Shown here one piece after another: positions 16,071-25,156 of a stretch of 64,000 bases of DNA (positions within the stretch are counted from its first letter, which is position 1; each line of letters begins with the position of its first letter). The DNA is from CAJCIT01 sp963771305. GTDB lineage: Bacteria > Acidobacteriota > Terriglobia > Bryobacterales > Bryobacteraceae. A program made the translations under genes and the position numbers. Location: positions 1 through 64,000 of the forward strand of contig CAVYTS010000037.1 of the NCBI GenBank assembly GCA_963771305.1, read 5' to 3'. Under the pieces are notes generated by a model. It searched no databases. It worked only from the letters and a program-made list of their open reading frames with translations, and was not told where the DNA came from.

Positions 16071-18467
16071 CTATTGCGTGACCTCGAACATAGCGCTCTG
16101 CGATGCCAGAGAGCTTCCACCAACCCACAGTCTGTAGTGCGTCGGTTCGATCACCTGCTCGCTCTCGGCGTTGTAGAAAGATAGTTCCTCGAAGCCAAGG
16201 TTGAAGGTGATCTGTTTCGATTCACCTGGCTGCAGGGTTACACGTTGAAAACCCTTCAATAGCCGCACGGGCTGCGACACGCTGGCTCCGTTGTTGTTCA
16301 CGTAAAGCTGTGCAACTTCGGCCCCAGCCCGGGATCCGGTGTTCCTGAGCGTTGCCGTCACCTTGACCAGCGGAGACGTATGGTCGGCTCCGTTTGCCTT
16401 CGCGAGAGGAATTGTCGCAGCACTGACCGTTACGTCGGAATAGGCAAAGTTCGTGTACGACATCCCATAGCCGAACGGGAAAAGCGCGTCGTTGCGCACG
16501 TCGAGATAGCGCGAGAAGAACTTGGTGCCCTTTGCACCATCGGATGGGACTAGGTCACGGCCGTCCGCAGGGCGCCCAGTTGGAAGCTGGGCGTAATAGA
16601 GAGGCTCCTGCCCTACGGCGCGTGGGAAACTGATCGGGACGCGCCCACTCGGGTTCACGTCGCCGAAGAGGACGCCCGTGAGGGCCGGCCCAACCTCATC
16701 ACCCAGAAACCACGCCTCAACAATGGCTGGAACGTGCGCAGCCTCCCAGTCGAGTACCAGCGGGCGCCCCGAGAAGACCACAAGCACGCTCGGCTTGCCG
16801 AGTTTGGCGATGGCTTCCAGCAGATTCTGTTGATTTCCTGGCAAGTCGAGCTCCGTCCGCGAAGCGGCTTCTCCGCTCATACCCTGCCCTTCTCCAAGTG
16901 CGAGGACGACGACGTCGGCTTTGCGGGCGGCTTCCAGGGCGGCGTTGAAGCCGGCTTGGGATGAGCTGTCAATCTCCGTTCCCCGCTGGTAGTCCAACGA
17001 GCAGCCGGCCTGTTTGCAGTGCTCTTCCATGGCCTTGCGCAGGGTGATGATGTCCTCATTCCGGGCGCCCATCGCCCAGGTGCCGGCCATCTCGCCGGCA
17101 GAGTCCGCCAACGCGCCGATCAATGCGATCTTTTTTCCGGCGGGTTGCAGCGGCAGGACAGCAACACCCCCATTCGCAATGTCGTTCTTGAGCAGGATGA
17201 TGGACTCCTCCGCGGCCTTCCGCGCCACTGGACGGTGTGCAGCCACGGCCGCCGTTACCTCAGCGCCAGTGCGCGCGTAAGGATGATCGAAGATGCCGAG
17301 AGCGAACTTGACACGCAGCACCCGGCGCACCGCTTCATCCAGCGTTGCCTCTGAAATCTTGCCCGACTTGAGCAACCCGGGAAGCTCACGATCATAAATG
17401 TGCCCCATCATGTCGACTTCCACGCCGGCGTCCAAGGCCTTCTGCGCCGCAGCGGCGGCGTTCATCGCGACACCGTGATGGATCAGCTCTTCGATGGCGT
17501 TGTAATCACTGACCACGAATCCATCGAAGTGCCACTCGTCGCGCAGAATCTTTGTCATGAGATAGCGATTGCCGGTGGCGGGAACCCCGTTGAGCGAATT
17601 GAAAGAACTCATCAGAGTGGCCGCGCCCGCTTCCACGGCCGCCTTGTAGGGTTGCAGGTAGACCTGCCGGAGCGTCACGTCGGACATATCCGTGGTGTTG
17701 TAGTCGCGGCCCGCTTCGGCTGCTCCGTACGCCGCGAAGTGTTTTACGGAGACGGCGACGTGTTCCGGATCTGACAAGTCGCTCCCCTGATAGCCACGGA
17801 CATAGGCGCGCGCAATCGCGGAACCAAGGTATGGATCTTCGCCGGCGCTCTCGGCCACTCGGCCCCAACGTGCATCCCGCGCGATATCCACCATCGGAGA
17901 ATAGACCCACCGCACTCCCGCCGTTGTCGCTTCAGCGGCGGCGGTTTGCGCGACCTGCGCGATCAGGTCCGGGTCAAAGGAGGAAGCCATTGCCAGTGGG
18001 ATCGGGAAAATGGTGCGGTAGCCGTGGATAACGTCCGTACCGAAAAGCAGAGGAATGTGCAGACGCCCTTTTTCGACGGCCGCATGTTGCAGCGCGTCGG
18101 CGCGCGGCCCCCATGTGTTGAGTATCGAGCCGATCAAGCCTTTCTCCGCGAGCCGCATCGCGTCGGGCTGCAGTACGTCCGGGTTGACGTCGGCCGTCAA
18201 GGCCTTGTCTTTTCCAGGAAGCGAAGGAGGAGCCGCGGGCTGGCCGCTATATTGCACCAACTGCCCAACCTTCTCGTCGAGCGTCATCTGTTGCAGCAGG
18301 GCGTTGACCCGCTCCTCAACCTTGGGGTCGACGAGTTGGCCATTGGGATGCGCCGGCTGCGCCTGCGCGAAACCGGTTGCCAGGGAAACAAGTATCGCGG
18401 CTAAACTACCGCCGATGTATGGGCGGTGGGGCAGGCGTCGACGAAATTCAAACATTCCGACAAGCAT
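16071..18467 (-). CDS. bglX: GH3 beta-glucosidase, exported
   Basis: The 798-residue protein has a signal peptide (GSLAAILVSLATGFAQA), the GH3 (beta/alpha)8 domain starting at VNALLQQMTLDEKVGQL, the substrate-binding KHFAAYGAAEAGRDYN region and nucleophile D321 in GFVVSDYNAI. A GH3 C-terminal alpha/beta domain (SIILLKND, VVLALGEGQGMSGEA) and a fibronectin-III-like end (AELYVNNNG-type blade, FELSF-like strand) follow. This is the BglX layout and length, a periplasmic enzyme releasing glucose from beta-linked oligosaccharides. ATG at 18467 is chosen for its GGAG 9 bp upstream and the signal peptide; a longer reading to 18533 adds only polar residues. It is followed without a gap by a GNAT gene. 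It could act on products of the glucan genes further along the window, but this is speculative. Confidence 0.94.
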   Translation of the reverse strand: MLVGMFEFRRRLPHRPYIGGSLAAILVSLATGFAQAQPAHPNGQLVDPKVEERVNALLQQMTLDEKVGQLVQYSGQPAAPPSLPGKDKALTADVNPDVLQPDAMRLAEKGLIGSILNTWGPRADALQHAAVEKGRLHIPLLFGTDVIHGYRTIFPIPLAMASSFDPDLIAQVAQTAAAEATTAGVRWVYSPMVDIARDARWGRVAESAGEDPYLGSAIARAYVRGYQGSDLSDPEHVAVSVKHFAAYGAAEAGRDYNTTDMSDVTLRQVYLQPYKAAVEAGAATLMSSFNSLNGVPATGNRYLMTKILRDEWHFDGFVVSDYNAIEELIHHGVAMNAAAAAQKALDAGVEVDMMGHIYDRELPGLLKSGKISEATLDEAVRRVLRVKFALGIFDHPYARTGAEVTAAVAAHRPVARKAAEESIILLKNDIANGGVAVLPLQPAGKKIALIGALADSAGEMAGTWAMGARNEDIITLRKAMEEHCKQAGCSLDYQRGTEIDSSSQAGFNAALEAARKADVVVLALGEGQGMSGEAASRTELDLPGNQQNLLEAIAKLGKPSVLVVFSGRPLVLDWEAAHVPAIVEAWFLGDEVGPALTGVLFGDVNPSGRVPISFPRAVGQEPLYYAQLPTGRPADGRDLVPSDGAKGTKFFSRYLDVRNDALFPFGYGMSYTNFAYSDVTVSAATIPLAKANGADHTSPLVKVTATLRNTGSRAGAEVAQLYVNNNGASVSQPVRLLKGFQRVTLQPGESKQITFNLGFEELSFYNAESEQVIEPTHYRLWVGGSSLASQSAMFEVTQ

Positions 18468-18656
18468 GTGACTGGTCTCCGTATTATTTTCTCGCGAGGC
18501 GAACCTCAGATTGGCGGGTCGGTCCCGCGACAAAGAATCCCGTCCTGGCTCTATAGCAGCATATTGGTGCCTGAGAGAAGCCTCGCAAAGTCCGCCCCCA
18601 AATAAGGCCCAGGCTAAACCGCAGAAGGGTTGCGGCCGATGGGTTGGTGAGGGTCC

Positions 18657-19622
18657 ATGAATTCACCCATCAAGAACCTTCTGCGGAGGTTCGATGAAGC
18701 CGACAGCCGGCTGCGGCGGATTGTTTTGATGTATCGCGGCGCGATTGCGGCTGTGGAGGACAACCTGGTTGTGAGCCGCCCCTCGGAAAGGAAACTGTTC
18801 CGCATTCGCCTGGAACGGCTGCTCACGAGAATCGAACAGTGGTCTGACAAGGACCGGGAGATCGGCGATTCCCTGGTCAGCTTCATCGCGATCCTCACGG
18901 ACTACCGGCTGGGCGAAGAGCATGAATTCGCCGAACAGCAGCAGCAACTGCGCAAGACCGTCGTGAGTCTATCGTCGCTGGTCGAGACAATCCGGCAACA
19001 GCACGGAGAACGCGGCCGCGAACCGGAGGCTGTGACCATGGCCCTGGAAAGCGCGCTCTTTGAGCCCGACGTGCATCGCATTCACGAGACAATGCAACAA
19101 CAGATCCGCAGCCTGAAGTCCAACATTGTCGGCCTCTCGGAACTGAGTTTCGACGCGTCAAAACGCGTTGCCGATCACATCGCAGGCCTCGAACGCATCG
19201 CCAAGGCGCAGGAGACCGACAGTTCGGAGAACTCCGGCAAAGACCTACCGGATACCGGCGAAACGGAGGAAGCCGCGCTTCGGGATTATATGGATCGTTA
19301 CGAAGTGTTCTGCGTGCTTTCGGCCAACCTTGAGGGATTGGAGAACATTGAAAGCCAGTTGGGAACAGCGGCGCTGAAACACATCCACTCAGAGTTTGCG
19401 AAGCGCGTCGAACGTGCCATTTCCGGCATGAAAGCGATGCAGCTATGGAGAAAGGGTAAAGTCATCGTCATTCTGAATCTTGCGGCAGAGCAAGCCGGCC
19501 AGCGTCAGTCCAGGCTGCGCATCAATCTGGCCGAGCCGTTTCACATCACCTGCCCGGTTGGTACCGCGGAGTTCCGCCTGCCCTTCCAGGTGGGTCTCGC
19601 CGAGTATACACACGGAGAATGA
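18657..19622 (+). CDS. Hypothetical helical protein with degenerate GGDEF-like C-terminus
   Basis: The 321-residue soluble protein has no signal peptide. Residues 1-215 are strongly helical and charged, with probable coiled coil (EFAEQQQQLRKTVVSLSSLV). Residues ~220-320 follow the GGDEF-domain pattern: FCVLSANLEGLENIESQLG in place of the LxDIDxFKxINDxxG helix, a long amphipathic helix, then WRKGKVIVILN where the active-site GG(D/E)EF hairpin should be, and a final VGLAEYTHGE resembling the family's SIGxAEY end. The catalytic and I-site motifs are missing, so diguanylate cyclase activity is not expected; a regulatory or scaffold role is possible. It stands alone between divergent/convergent neighbours. 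The ATG at 18657 gives a natural start. The domain call is by pattern only; it could also be an unrelated coiled-coil protein. Confidence 0.75.
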   Translation: MNSPIKNLLRRFDEADSRLRRIVLMYRGAIAAVEDNLVVSRPSERKLFRIRLERLLTRIEQWSDKDREIGDSLVSFIAILTDYRLGEEHEFAEQQQQLRKTVVSLSSLVETIRQQHGERGREPEAVTMALESALFEPDVHRIHETMQQQIRSLKSNIVGLSELSFDASKRVADHIAGLERIAKAQETDSSENSGKDLPDTGETEEAALRDYMDRYEVFCVLSANLEGLENIESQLGTAALKHIHSEFAKRVERAISGMKAMQLWRKGKVIVILNLAAEQAGQRQSRLRINLAEPFHITCPVGTAEFRLPFQVGLAEYTHGE

Positions 19623-19703
19623 CCCGACGAACTAATGCGTCGTCTGGAGAACAGCACCCAGGAGCTGCAACTGGTTGCTGTATAGCCGCCTCGATGCTGC
19701 GGC

Positions 19704-21284
19704 CTACTGTTTGGCGCGAAACGGGGCGTAAGAGTTCAGAAACTCCCAACGCGCCCGATGCAGTTCGGGCGCCACACGGCTCTCCGCTGCAACGTGCATC
19801 ACCGGATACTCCTTCGGTGCGTAGGCAGGCCATGCCGGAAGGCCGGAACCGTTCGGATTACCCGTCTTGATGAAGTTTGCGAAGTACGAAGAGATGGTAT
19901 CAGCCGCTTTGTTGTCTTCATCTCTCAAAGGGACATTCAGCGAGGCCAGCGCCTGGAACACATATTCCAGTTCGCTCGCGTGTACGGCGCCCATGGCGCT
20001 TTGCGGTATCTTCGAGTCGGCTGCCACGGGACGGATCTGATCAAACGAGTAGCAGTAGACCGGCGATTTGCCGGTCTTGGCCTGCGCCTGCAGCCAGGCC
20101 CAGGTACAGTATACGATGAACTCGTCGTCGGCATAATCCTCAGCGGATCGCTGCGCTTCTGCATCTGTGGTCGCCGGGTAAAGCTTCAGAAACTCGGCGG
20201 CCTTGTCGCCAAACAGTTGCTTGGCCTGCTCGGTGAACTCGGCAACTGTCACTTTGTGACTCTGCCGAAACCAGATCTTGGCCTCGTCCGCATTCCATCC
20301 TGCGAGTAGAGGAATGTGGCTCTGTTCCGCTTCTTGATAGATGAGCGAAACCTCCCGGGGCAAGAAATATCCATCGATGTTCGGTTGGAAGGACCCTTCC
20401 TCGCCCTTGGGTGACGCCTTCAGAATTTCATCGGCTGATTTCTCCCTCAGAGCGGCGACTGAATCGACGCCGAGCTTCTTCGCGAATTCCACACCCGCTT
20501 GCTCGCTCTCGGCCAGTGGGCTGGCCGCCAGGGTTCCCTTGCCCGACGTGAAGAAGGCGCCGCTTTCGCCTATGGCGCCGTGAATCAAACGCTTCGAAAG
20601 AGGAGAAGCCATGAGAGCGCTCACCGAAAATGATCCAGCCGACTCGCCGCCAATCGTCACCTTGTTCGGATCGCCGCCAAAGGCTTTGATGTTCTTACGA
20701 ACCCATTCGAGCGCGGCTACCTGGTCCATCAGACCGTAGTTGCCCGAGGCCTTGTGCACTGATTCCCGCGTCAACTCCGGATGGGAGAAGAAGCCGAAGG
20801 TCGCAAGGCGATAATTCATGCTGACGACAATCACGCCCTTCTTGGCGAGATTCTCACCGTCATACCGCGCCTCTGAGGCGGCTCCGGCCACAAAACCGCC
20901 GCCGTACACGTACAGCAGAACCGGAAGCCTATCTTTCTCCGACTTGGCCGGTGTCCAGACGTTCAGATACAGACAGTTTTCGCTCTGGCCTTTGTCGCGG
21001 AACACCGTGTCTCCGTAGACATTGTTCTGCATGCAGTGCTGCCCGAATTCGGTGGCCGGGCGCACGCCGCCCCATTTTTGAACCGGTTGCGGCGGCTTCC
21101 AGCGGAGATCGCCGACGGGAGGCGCGGCAAACGGTATGCCTTTGAAGACCCGGACTACGGAATCGCTGCCTGGTACTCCCTGAATGATGCCGCCTTCCAC
21201 TGGAATCTGCTCGGGCAGGGCTGCGCTCGCCCTCACCACCGCCATCAGCAGCAGACCGCCGCCCAAAAGAACACTGAGATTCAT
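19704..21284 (-). CDS. Type-B carboxylesterase (para-nitrobenzyl esterase family), exported
   Basis: From ATG 21284 the protein has 526 residues, normal for the family. A signal peptide (LSVLLGGGLLLMAVVRASA) precedes the alpha/beta hydrolase with the oxyanion motif YVYGGGFVAG, nucleophile Ser in IGGESAGSFSVSALM, and the upstream signature SENCLYLNVWTP. The catalytic His should be in the ASELEYVF region near the C-terminus (AVHASELEYVFQ). It hydrolyses carboxylic esters in the periplasm or outside the cell; the natural substrate is unknown. A longer reading to 21341 is possible but adds residues in front of a complete signal peptide. It is divergent from a K+ channel gene, with a 12-bp direct repeat in the shared promoter region. 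Confidence 0.93.
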   Translation of the reverse strand: MNLSVLLGGGLLLMAVVRASAALPEQIPVEGGIIQGVPGSDSVVRVFKGIPFAAPPVGDLRWKPPQPVQKWGGVRPATEFGQHCMQNNVYGDTVFRDKGQSENCLYLNVWTPAKSEKDRLPVLLYVYGGGFVAGAASEARYDGENLAKKGVIVVSMNYRLATFGFFSHPELTRESVHKASGNYGLMDQVAALEWVRKNIKAFGGDPNKVTIGGESAGSFSVSALMASPLSKRLIHGAIGESGAFFTSGKGTLAASPLAESEQAGVEFAKKLGVDSVAALREKSADEILKASPKGEEGSFQPNIDGYFLPREVSLIYQEAEQSHIPLLAGWNADEAKIWFRQSHKVTVAEFTEQAKQLFGDKAAEFLKLYPATTDAEAQRSAEDYADDEFIVYCTWAWLQAQAKTGKSPVYCYSFDQIRPVAADSKIPQSAMGAVHASELEYVFQALASLNVPLRDEDNKAADTISSYFANFIKTGNPNGSGLPAWPAYAPKEYPVMHVAAESRVAPELHRARWEFLNSYAPFRAKQ

Positions 21285-21343
21285 CACGAGGGCGAGATTA
21301 TCAGACGTAGCTGCGAGGACGGGGCTCTGGCACAGGACCAACA

Positions 21344-21373
21344 GCTAGAATTGACCAACACGCTAGAATTGAC
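21344..21373. promoter_or_regulatory. Direct repeat in a divergent promoter region
   Basis: GCTAGAATTGAC occurs twice, at 21344-21355 and 21362-21373 (period 18 bp), between the esterase start (21284, minus) and the channel start (21381, plus). The second copy ends 7 bp before the channel ATG, so a bound protein could block its translation start or promoter. Each copy contains TTGAC, a -35-like word. No ribosome-binding site is apparent for the channel. Confidence 0.35.
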
Positions 21374-21380
21374 TTCGTTT

Positions 21381-22004
21381 ATGCTGGACCCAGCAATCCA
21401 AGACTCATCCGCCCCCGATCCGTCTCTCCCGTCCAAATGGGTCACCACGATAGCGATTGCCTTTACTGCACTCTTTGTGAGCATCCCGATCTTTGTACTG
21501 CAAGACCCGACGCTGTCACTCTGGCCGCCACGGATCCTGGTGGTTTGGTTCGCCGTCGTGGACCTCCTCGTCGGATTGCTTCTGACCGGCTACCGGACCT
21601 TTGGATACGCGATCCGCGCGATGTATGTCCTATTGGGAAAAGACACTCAGAAGACCTGGGGCGGTTCACTTTTCGGCATCTCCGGAAAAGAGGGAAGGAT
21701 CGCGGTCAATCTGGGGATTGGGTACTTGTTAGTGGTCTACTTGTTCGCAGTGCTGTACCGAACCGCTTCGATCCTGGACAGCCGTGCCTATTTTGTAAAC
21801 GGCACGTTGGGTTCTTTGAGCTTCTTTGACGCCTTCTATTTCAGCATCACGACTGCCTCGACGGTCGGATTCGGTGACATTACGCCAGCCAGTGTTTGGG
21901 CGAAGTCTCTGGTGATGGTCGAAATTATTTTGTCGCTTGCCTATGCCGCTTTTCTGCTGTCCGTGGGCGCCGCGCGATTGATGGGTCGCAAGGCTGAAGG
22001 CTAA
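21381..22004 (+). CDS. Potassium-channel-like membrane protein (ion channel 2 family)
   Basis: The 207-residue protein has four hydrophobic helices (about 20-40, 52-71, 112-127 and 177-197) and a re-entrant pore loop with selectivity filter TVGFGD at residues 161-166 (SITTASTVGFGDITP). The last two helices with the pore form the canonical two-helix K+ channel unit; the first pair is extra and lacks an Arg-rich voltage sensor. No cytoplasmic RCK/TrkA domain is present. It should form a tetrameric cation channel in the inner membrane, probably for K+. ATG at 21381 (MLDPAIQDSS) is chosen because upstream in-frame sequence overlaps the opposite-strand esterase and is not protein-like. Confidence 0.88.
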   Translation: MLDPAIQDSSAPDPSLPSKWVTTIAIAFTALFVSIPIFVLQDPTLSLWPPRILVVWFAVVDLLVGLLLTGYRTFGYAIRAMYVLLGKDTQKTWGGSLFGISGKEGRIAVNLGIGYLLVVYLFAVLYRTASILDSRAYFVNGTLGSLSFFDAFYFSITTASTVGFGDITPASVWAKSLVMVEIILSLAYAAFLLSVGAARLMGRKAEG

Positions 22005-22053
22005 CAGCCGCATTGGGCTTGTGTGGAATAGACTACCCGAAGAGGCCACCGTC

Positions 22054-23583
22054 GTGTCGAATCTGAAAACTGTTGGCGCCCTACTCCCGCTACTTCTCGC
22101 GAGCTACCTACCAAGCTCATCGATTGCGAACGCACATTTGACGCAGGACAGGGCAGCGTCCCTTGGCATCTTTGGGGGCAATGGAGACGTGGGCACGGTT
22201 CTTCACGCTGGATCGGCCGAATACGACCCGCATGCCAACTCCTACACGGTGACGGGCAGCGGCGAGAACATGTGGTTCGGGAATGACGCCTTCCAGTTCG
22301 TTTGGAAGAAGGTCTCGGGCGACGTCACCTTGACTGCCGACGTTTCACTTATTGGCACCGGCGGAGACAACCATCGCAAGGCCGTCCTCATGATCCGCCA
22401 AAGCCTCGACGCGGATGCGCCGTATGCCGACGCAGCGCTACATGGTGACGGATTGACTTCGCTCCAGTTTCGCGATCAGAAGGGAGTGAATACCCACGAG
22501 GTTCAGGCCAACGTCTCGGGACCCGCGCTGCTACGCCTGATGAAGCGGGGTGACCGCTTCTATCTGTGGACGGCGGCGGCGGGAGAAGCGCTCCAATTTG
22601 CGGGCGGCTCGGCGCGGGTTGCATTAGCTGGCGACTACTACGTTGGGATAGGCGTGTGCGCGCATAACAAGGACGCGGTGCAGAAGGCATCGTTCTCAGA
22701 CGTAGAGATCGTAACCGGCCGCCAGCCTGCGGCGTTGCCGGCGCGGTTCAGCACTCTCGAGACTGTAGCTGTCGCGTCGACGGACGCCCGGGCGATCTAT
22801 GTGTCGCCAGTATCGCCCAATGTGATTGGGTCGCCGAATTGGAGCCCGGACGGTAAGGCACTCCTCTTCGACCGCAGCGGTGGAATTGAGCGAGTAGCCG
22901 TTGCCGGCGGAAAGGCAGAAGCGATTGAAACCGGATTGCGGGGCTGCAACAGCAGCCATGGCATTTCACCGGACGGCAAGCTACTGGCCGTGAGCGCTGG
23001 CGTGACCGATGGTCCGTCGAACACATTTATTGTGCCCGTGGGCGGAGGTCAGGCGAGGGAGTTGGTGTCCCAACTGGACTCCTACTTCCATAGCTGGTCG
23101 CCAGACGGGAGCACGATTTCCTTCAGTGGGCGGGTAAGCGGCAAATGGAACGTCTATACGGTCCCGGCGGCTGGGGGGCGGTCGAACCAGCTGACCGACA
23201 CCGGTGCGTTCAACGATGGCCCCGAGTTCTCGGCGGACGGGAAGTTCATCTATTTCACTTCGGACCGCGGCGGCGGCTCGATGCAGATCTGGCGCATGAA
23301 GGTCGATGGGAGCGAACCGCAACAGGTGACAAACGGCGAGGACTGGAATAACGCATTCCCACATGTGTCGCCGGATGGGACGCAGATTGTCTTTCTGAGC
23401 TTTCCCCCAGGAGACAGGGGCTACGGGTATTCCGAAGATGTGCAGCTGCGAGGGATATCGCTGGTGGATCGGAAAGTGAAGGTGCTGGCGAAGTTCGTTG
23501 GAGGTCGCGGATCTATGGACTCACCTTCGTGGTCGCCGGACAGCAAGCGGGTGGCGTTTGTTAGCTATCAGGTGATTCAGTGA
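22054..23583 (+). CDS. Secreted TolB-like beta-propeller protein
   Basis: Starting at GTG 22054 (AGAGG 8 bp upstream), the product has 509 residues. A signal peptide (LKTVGALLPLLLASYLPSSS) is followed by an N-terminal beta-sandwich (about 25-230; NMWFGNDAFQFVWKKVSGDVTL, a concanavalin-like DUF1349-type pattern). The C-terminal half has WD40-like/PD40 blades: NWSPDGKALLFDRSGG, GISPDGKLLAVSAG, SWSPDGSTISFSGR, EFSADGKFIYFTSDRGG, HVSPDGTQIVFLSFPPG and SWSPDSKRVAFVSY. This is the TolB-type propeller found in many acidobacterial surface proteins; partners are unknown. GTG at 22021 is an alternative start. Not the cell-envelope TolB itself, since tol-pal genes are absent. Confidence 0.87.
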   Translation: MSNLKTVGALLPLLLASYLPSSSIANAHLTQDRAASLGIFGGNGDVGTVLHAGSAEYDPHANSYTVTGSGENMWFGNDAFQFVWKKVSGDVTLTADVSLIGTGGDNHRKAVLMIRQSLDADAPYADAALHGDGLTSLQFRDQKGVNTHEVQANVSGPALLRLMKRGDRFYLWTAAAGEALQFAGGSARVALAGDYYVGIGVCAHNKDAVQKASFSDVEIVTGRQPAALPARFSTLETVAVASTDARAIYVSPVSPNVIGSPNWSPDGKALLFDRSGGIERVAVAGGKAEAIETGLRGCNSSHGISPDGKLLAVSAGVTDGPSNTFIVPVGGGQARELVSQLDSYFHSWSPDGSTISFSGRVSGKWNVYTVPAAGGRSNQLTDTGAFNDGPEFSADGKFIYFTSDRGGGSMQIWRMKVDGSEPQQVTNGEDWNNAFPHVSPDGTQIVFLSFPPGDRGYGYSEDVQLRGISLVDRKVKVLAKFVGGRGSMDSPSWSPDSKRVAFVSYQVIQ

Positions 23584-23597
23584 AGGAAGGGCCGGAC

Positions 23598-23633
23598 GTG
23601 GGCGTCCTGCGCCGGCGGGGGCGCCCGCCCCAC
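23598..23633. repeat. GC-rich imperfect palindrome in convergent spacer
   Basis: Nested inverted repeats occur between convergent genes: outer GTGGGCG (23598-23604) pairs with CGCC-CCAC (to 23633) with one bulged C, and inner GCGCC/GGCGC at 23609-23613/23620-23624. A run of seven A follows on the plus strand, which is the wrong orientation for a terminator of either gene. It is more like a dispersed palindromic element than a terminator. Confidence 0.4.
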
Positions 23634-23646
23634 AAAAAAAGAGGGG

Positions 23647-23898
23647 CTATTCGACGGTGATCTTGGTGCCGCGGGCGTGGGTGCGCGAGAGCACCTCGAT
23701 GCGGTGGTCGATGAGCCCGCGGACGCCTTTCAGCATCTCGATCCGCGCTTGGCGAAAGTGCTTCTCGGCTTCTTCCGGCGGGGTAAAGAGCTCGGCCAGT
23801 TTCCGGAAGGCTTCTCCGGCCTGGTGGCAGAAACATTCGGGACCGGTCCGGGCGGATTGCTGGCTGCCCGGGGTTTCGGGTTGCGGGGCTTCACTCAT
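23647..23898 (-). CDS. Small conserved protein coupled to ArsA/Get3d-like ATPase
   Basis: This 83-residue protein is of unknown function. The N-terminus is Pro/Gln/Ser-rich, then a PECFCHQAGEAF segment with two Cys and one His (possible metal or redox site) leads into two amphipathic helices (EAFRKLAELF; EEAEKHFRQARIEMLKGVRGLIDHRIEVLSR). The ATG overlaps the ArsA-like stop by 4 bp (ATGA, 23895-23898), which points to translational coupling and probably to a joint function. No membrane segment. It may be a partner or adaptor of the ATPase; no family name recognised. Confidence 0.75.
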   Translation of the reverse strand: MSEAPQPETPGSQQSARTGPECFCHQAGEAFRKLAELFTPPEEAEKHFRQARIEMLKGVRGLIDHRIEVLSRTHARGTKITVE

Positions 23899-25085
23899 GA
23901 TGCGTTCCTCATCTCAACGATTAGCATACGGTCTTCCAAACGTGCACGGGTAGGGGTTAGAGCGGCCATCGAGGTGGGCAAACCCACATGCCGGCGCAGC
24001 GTGCCGACTTCCACCACCAGTTCGTCGTCCTTCTTGAAAAGGCCCACCTCACCCTTTTCCGTGAATGGCAAGAGCAGCCGTATCTCGTGGTACCCGTCGC
24101 AGCGCACGAAAGAGTAAGGCGCTTCGGTCCGCGTGACCGCAACCGGATCATTGCCTGATTGATAGAGATGATCGGCTAGCAGCCGAAGCCGTTCGTAACC
24201 CAGCACCTCATGCGGAAACAGAGGAATTCGCCAGACTGGAACCGGCGTGAAATAGAGATCGATTTCCGCCAGTGTATGCTGCTGGCTGATTCGCCAGGAA
24301 TCGAAGAACACATCGCGGATCTGGTCGGGCAACACGCGATTGACGATGATCTCGTCCACCGTTAGTCCGTGCAGCGAAAAGTAGACGAAGGCCCGCTGGG
24401 TTTCACGCAACACCATCTTTTCGGCATTCGTTACCAGGCGGACGCTGGTTGTGAGTGGGTCTTTGAGGAGGGTGTCGATTCCCCCGATCTTCTCAAAGAG
24501 GCTCTCCAGGTTCTGAAAGTACTTTTCGGGTGGCAGCTCCACGGGCGCAATACGATTCAGCAGCGGCCGTGCGGCCTTCAGCATGGTGCGCTGGAAGCCG
24601 AAAATGTTCTTCATGTACCAGTCGAGCGTGGTGGGGAGGCTGACAAATCGGAGCGACTCCGCCGTCGGAGCGCAATCGAGCAGGATCACGTCATAGGCCT
24701 TGTCGCGGCGGTACTGATTGACGTAGAGCATGGCGCTGAGCTCTTCCATGCCTGGGAAAATAGCCATCTCCTCGGCTTCCACATCACCTAAGCCGGTGGT
24801 GCGCAGGACGGTGGTGAGGTAGGCCGTGACGTCACTCCAGTGCCGTTTCATCTCCTGGTTGATGTTGACCTCCTGTATCTCAAGGTGGTCGGCGATGCGG
24901 GTGGGGTCGGAAGTGCGTGCGTGAAACAGCTCAGAACCGAGTTCGAAGGCGTCCGCCAAGCTGTGCGCGGGATCGACACTCATGATGAGCGTGCGGTAGC
25001 CAAGGGAGGCGATATGGACGCCGGTCGCGGCGGCAACACTGGTCTTGCCGACGCCACCTTTACCACTGAAGAGGAGAATGCGCAT
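23895..25085 (-). CDS. ArsA/Get3-family ATPase with C-terminal Hsp20-like domain (Get3d-like)
   Basis: The 396-residue protein has a deviant Walker A, GKGGVGKTS (residues 8-16), switch I DPAHSLADAF, and the switch II-type VILLDCAPTAESLRF of the ArsA/Get3 family. C-terminally (about 310-390) comes a beta-rich segment (YHEIRLLLPF, EVGLFKKDDELVVEVG, DRMLIVEM) that fits the alpha-crystallin-like ArsA_HSP20 domain of bacterial and plastid Get3d. No arsB or arsR is nearby, so arsenite export is unlikely; a chaperone role for hydrophobic or tail-anchored proteins is a better guess. AGGA sits 5-6 bp before the ATG at 25085. A 4-bp overlap leads into a small Cys-containing protein. Confidence 0.9.
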   Translation of the reverse strand: MRILLFSGKGGVGKTSVAAATGVHIASLGYRTLIMSVDPAHSLADAFELGSELFHARTSDPTRIADHLEIQEVNINQEMKRHWSDVTAYLTTVLRTTGLGDVEAEEMAIFPGMEELSAMLYVNQYRRDKAYDVILLDCAPTAESLRFVSLPTTLDWYMKNIFGFQRTMLKAARPLLNRIAPVELPPEKYFQNLESLFEKIGGIDTLLKDPLTTSVRLVTNAEKMVLRETQRAFVYFSLHGLTVDEIIVNRVLPDQIRDVFFDSWRISQQHTLAEIDLYFTPVPVWRIPLFPHEVLGYERLRLLADHLYQSGNDPVAVTRTEAPYSFVRCDGYHEIRLLLPFTEKGEVGLFKKDDELVVEVGTLRRHVGLPTSMAALTPTRARLEDRMLIVEMRNAS

Positions 25086-25156
25086 GGTGTTCCTGAAGCC
25101 GCCTTAAAGGACAGCCGGCAGCCTCAGTGTAGGATGCTCGCCGCCCGGCAAAAGAG

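Noticed and set aside
23895..25085. Arsenical pump ATPase for arsenite efflux
   Set aside because: No arsB/arsR/arsC nearby and the C-terminus is Hsp20-like; Get3d-like role fits better.
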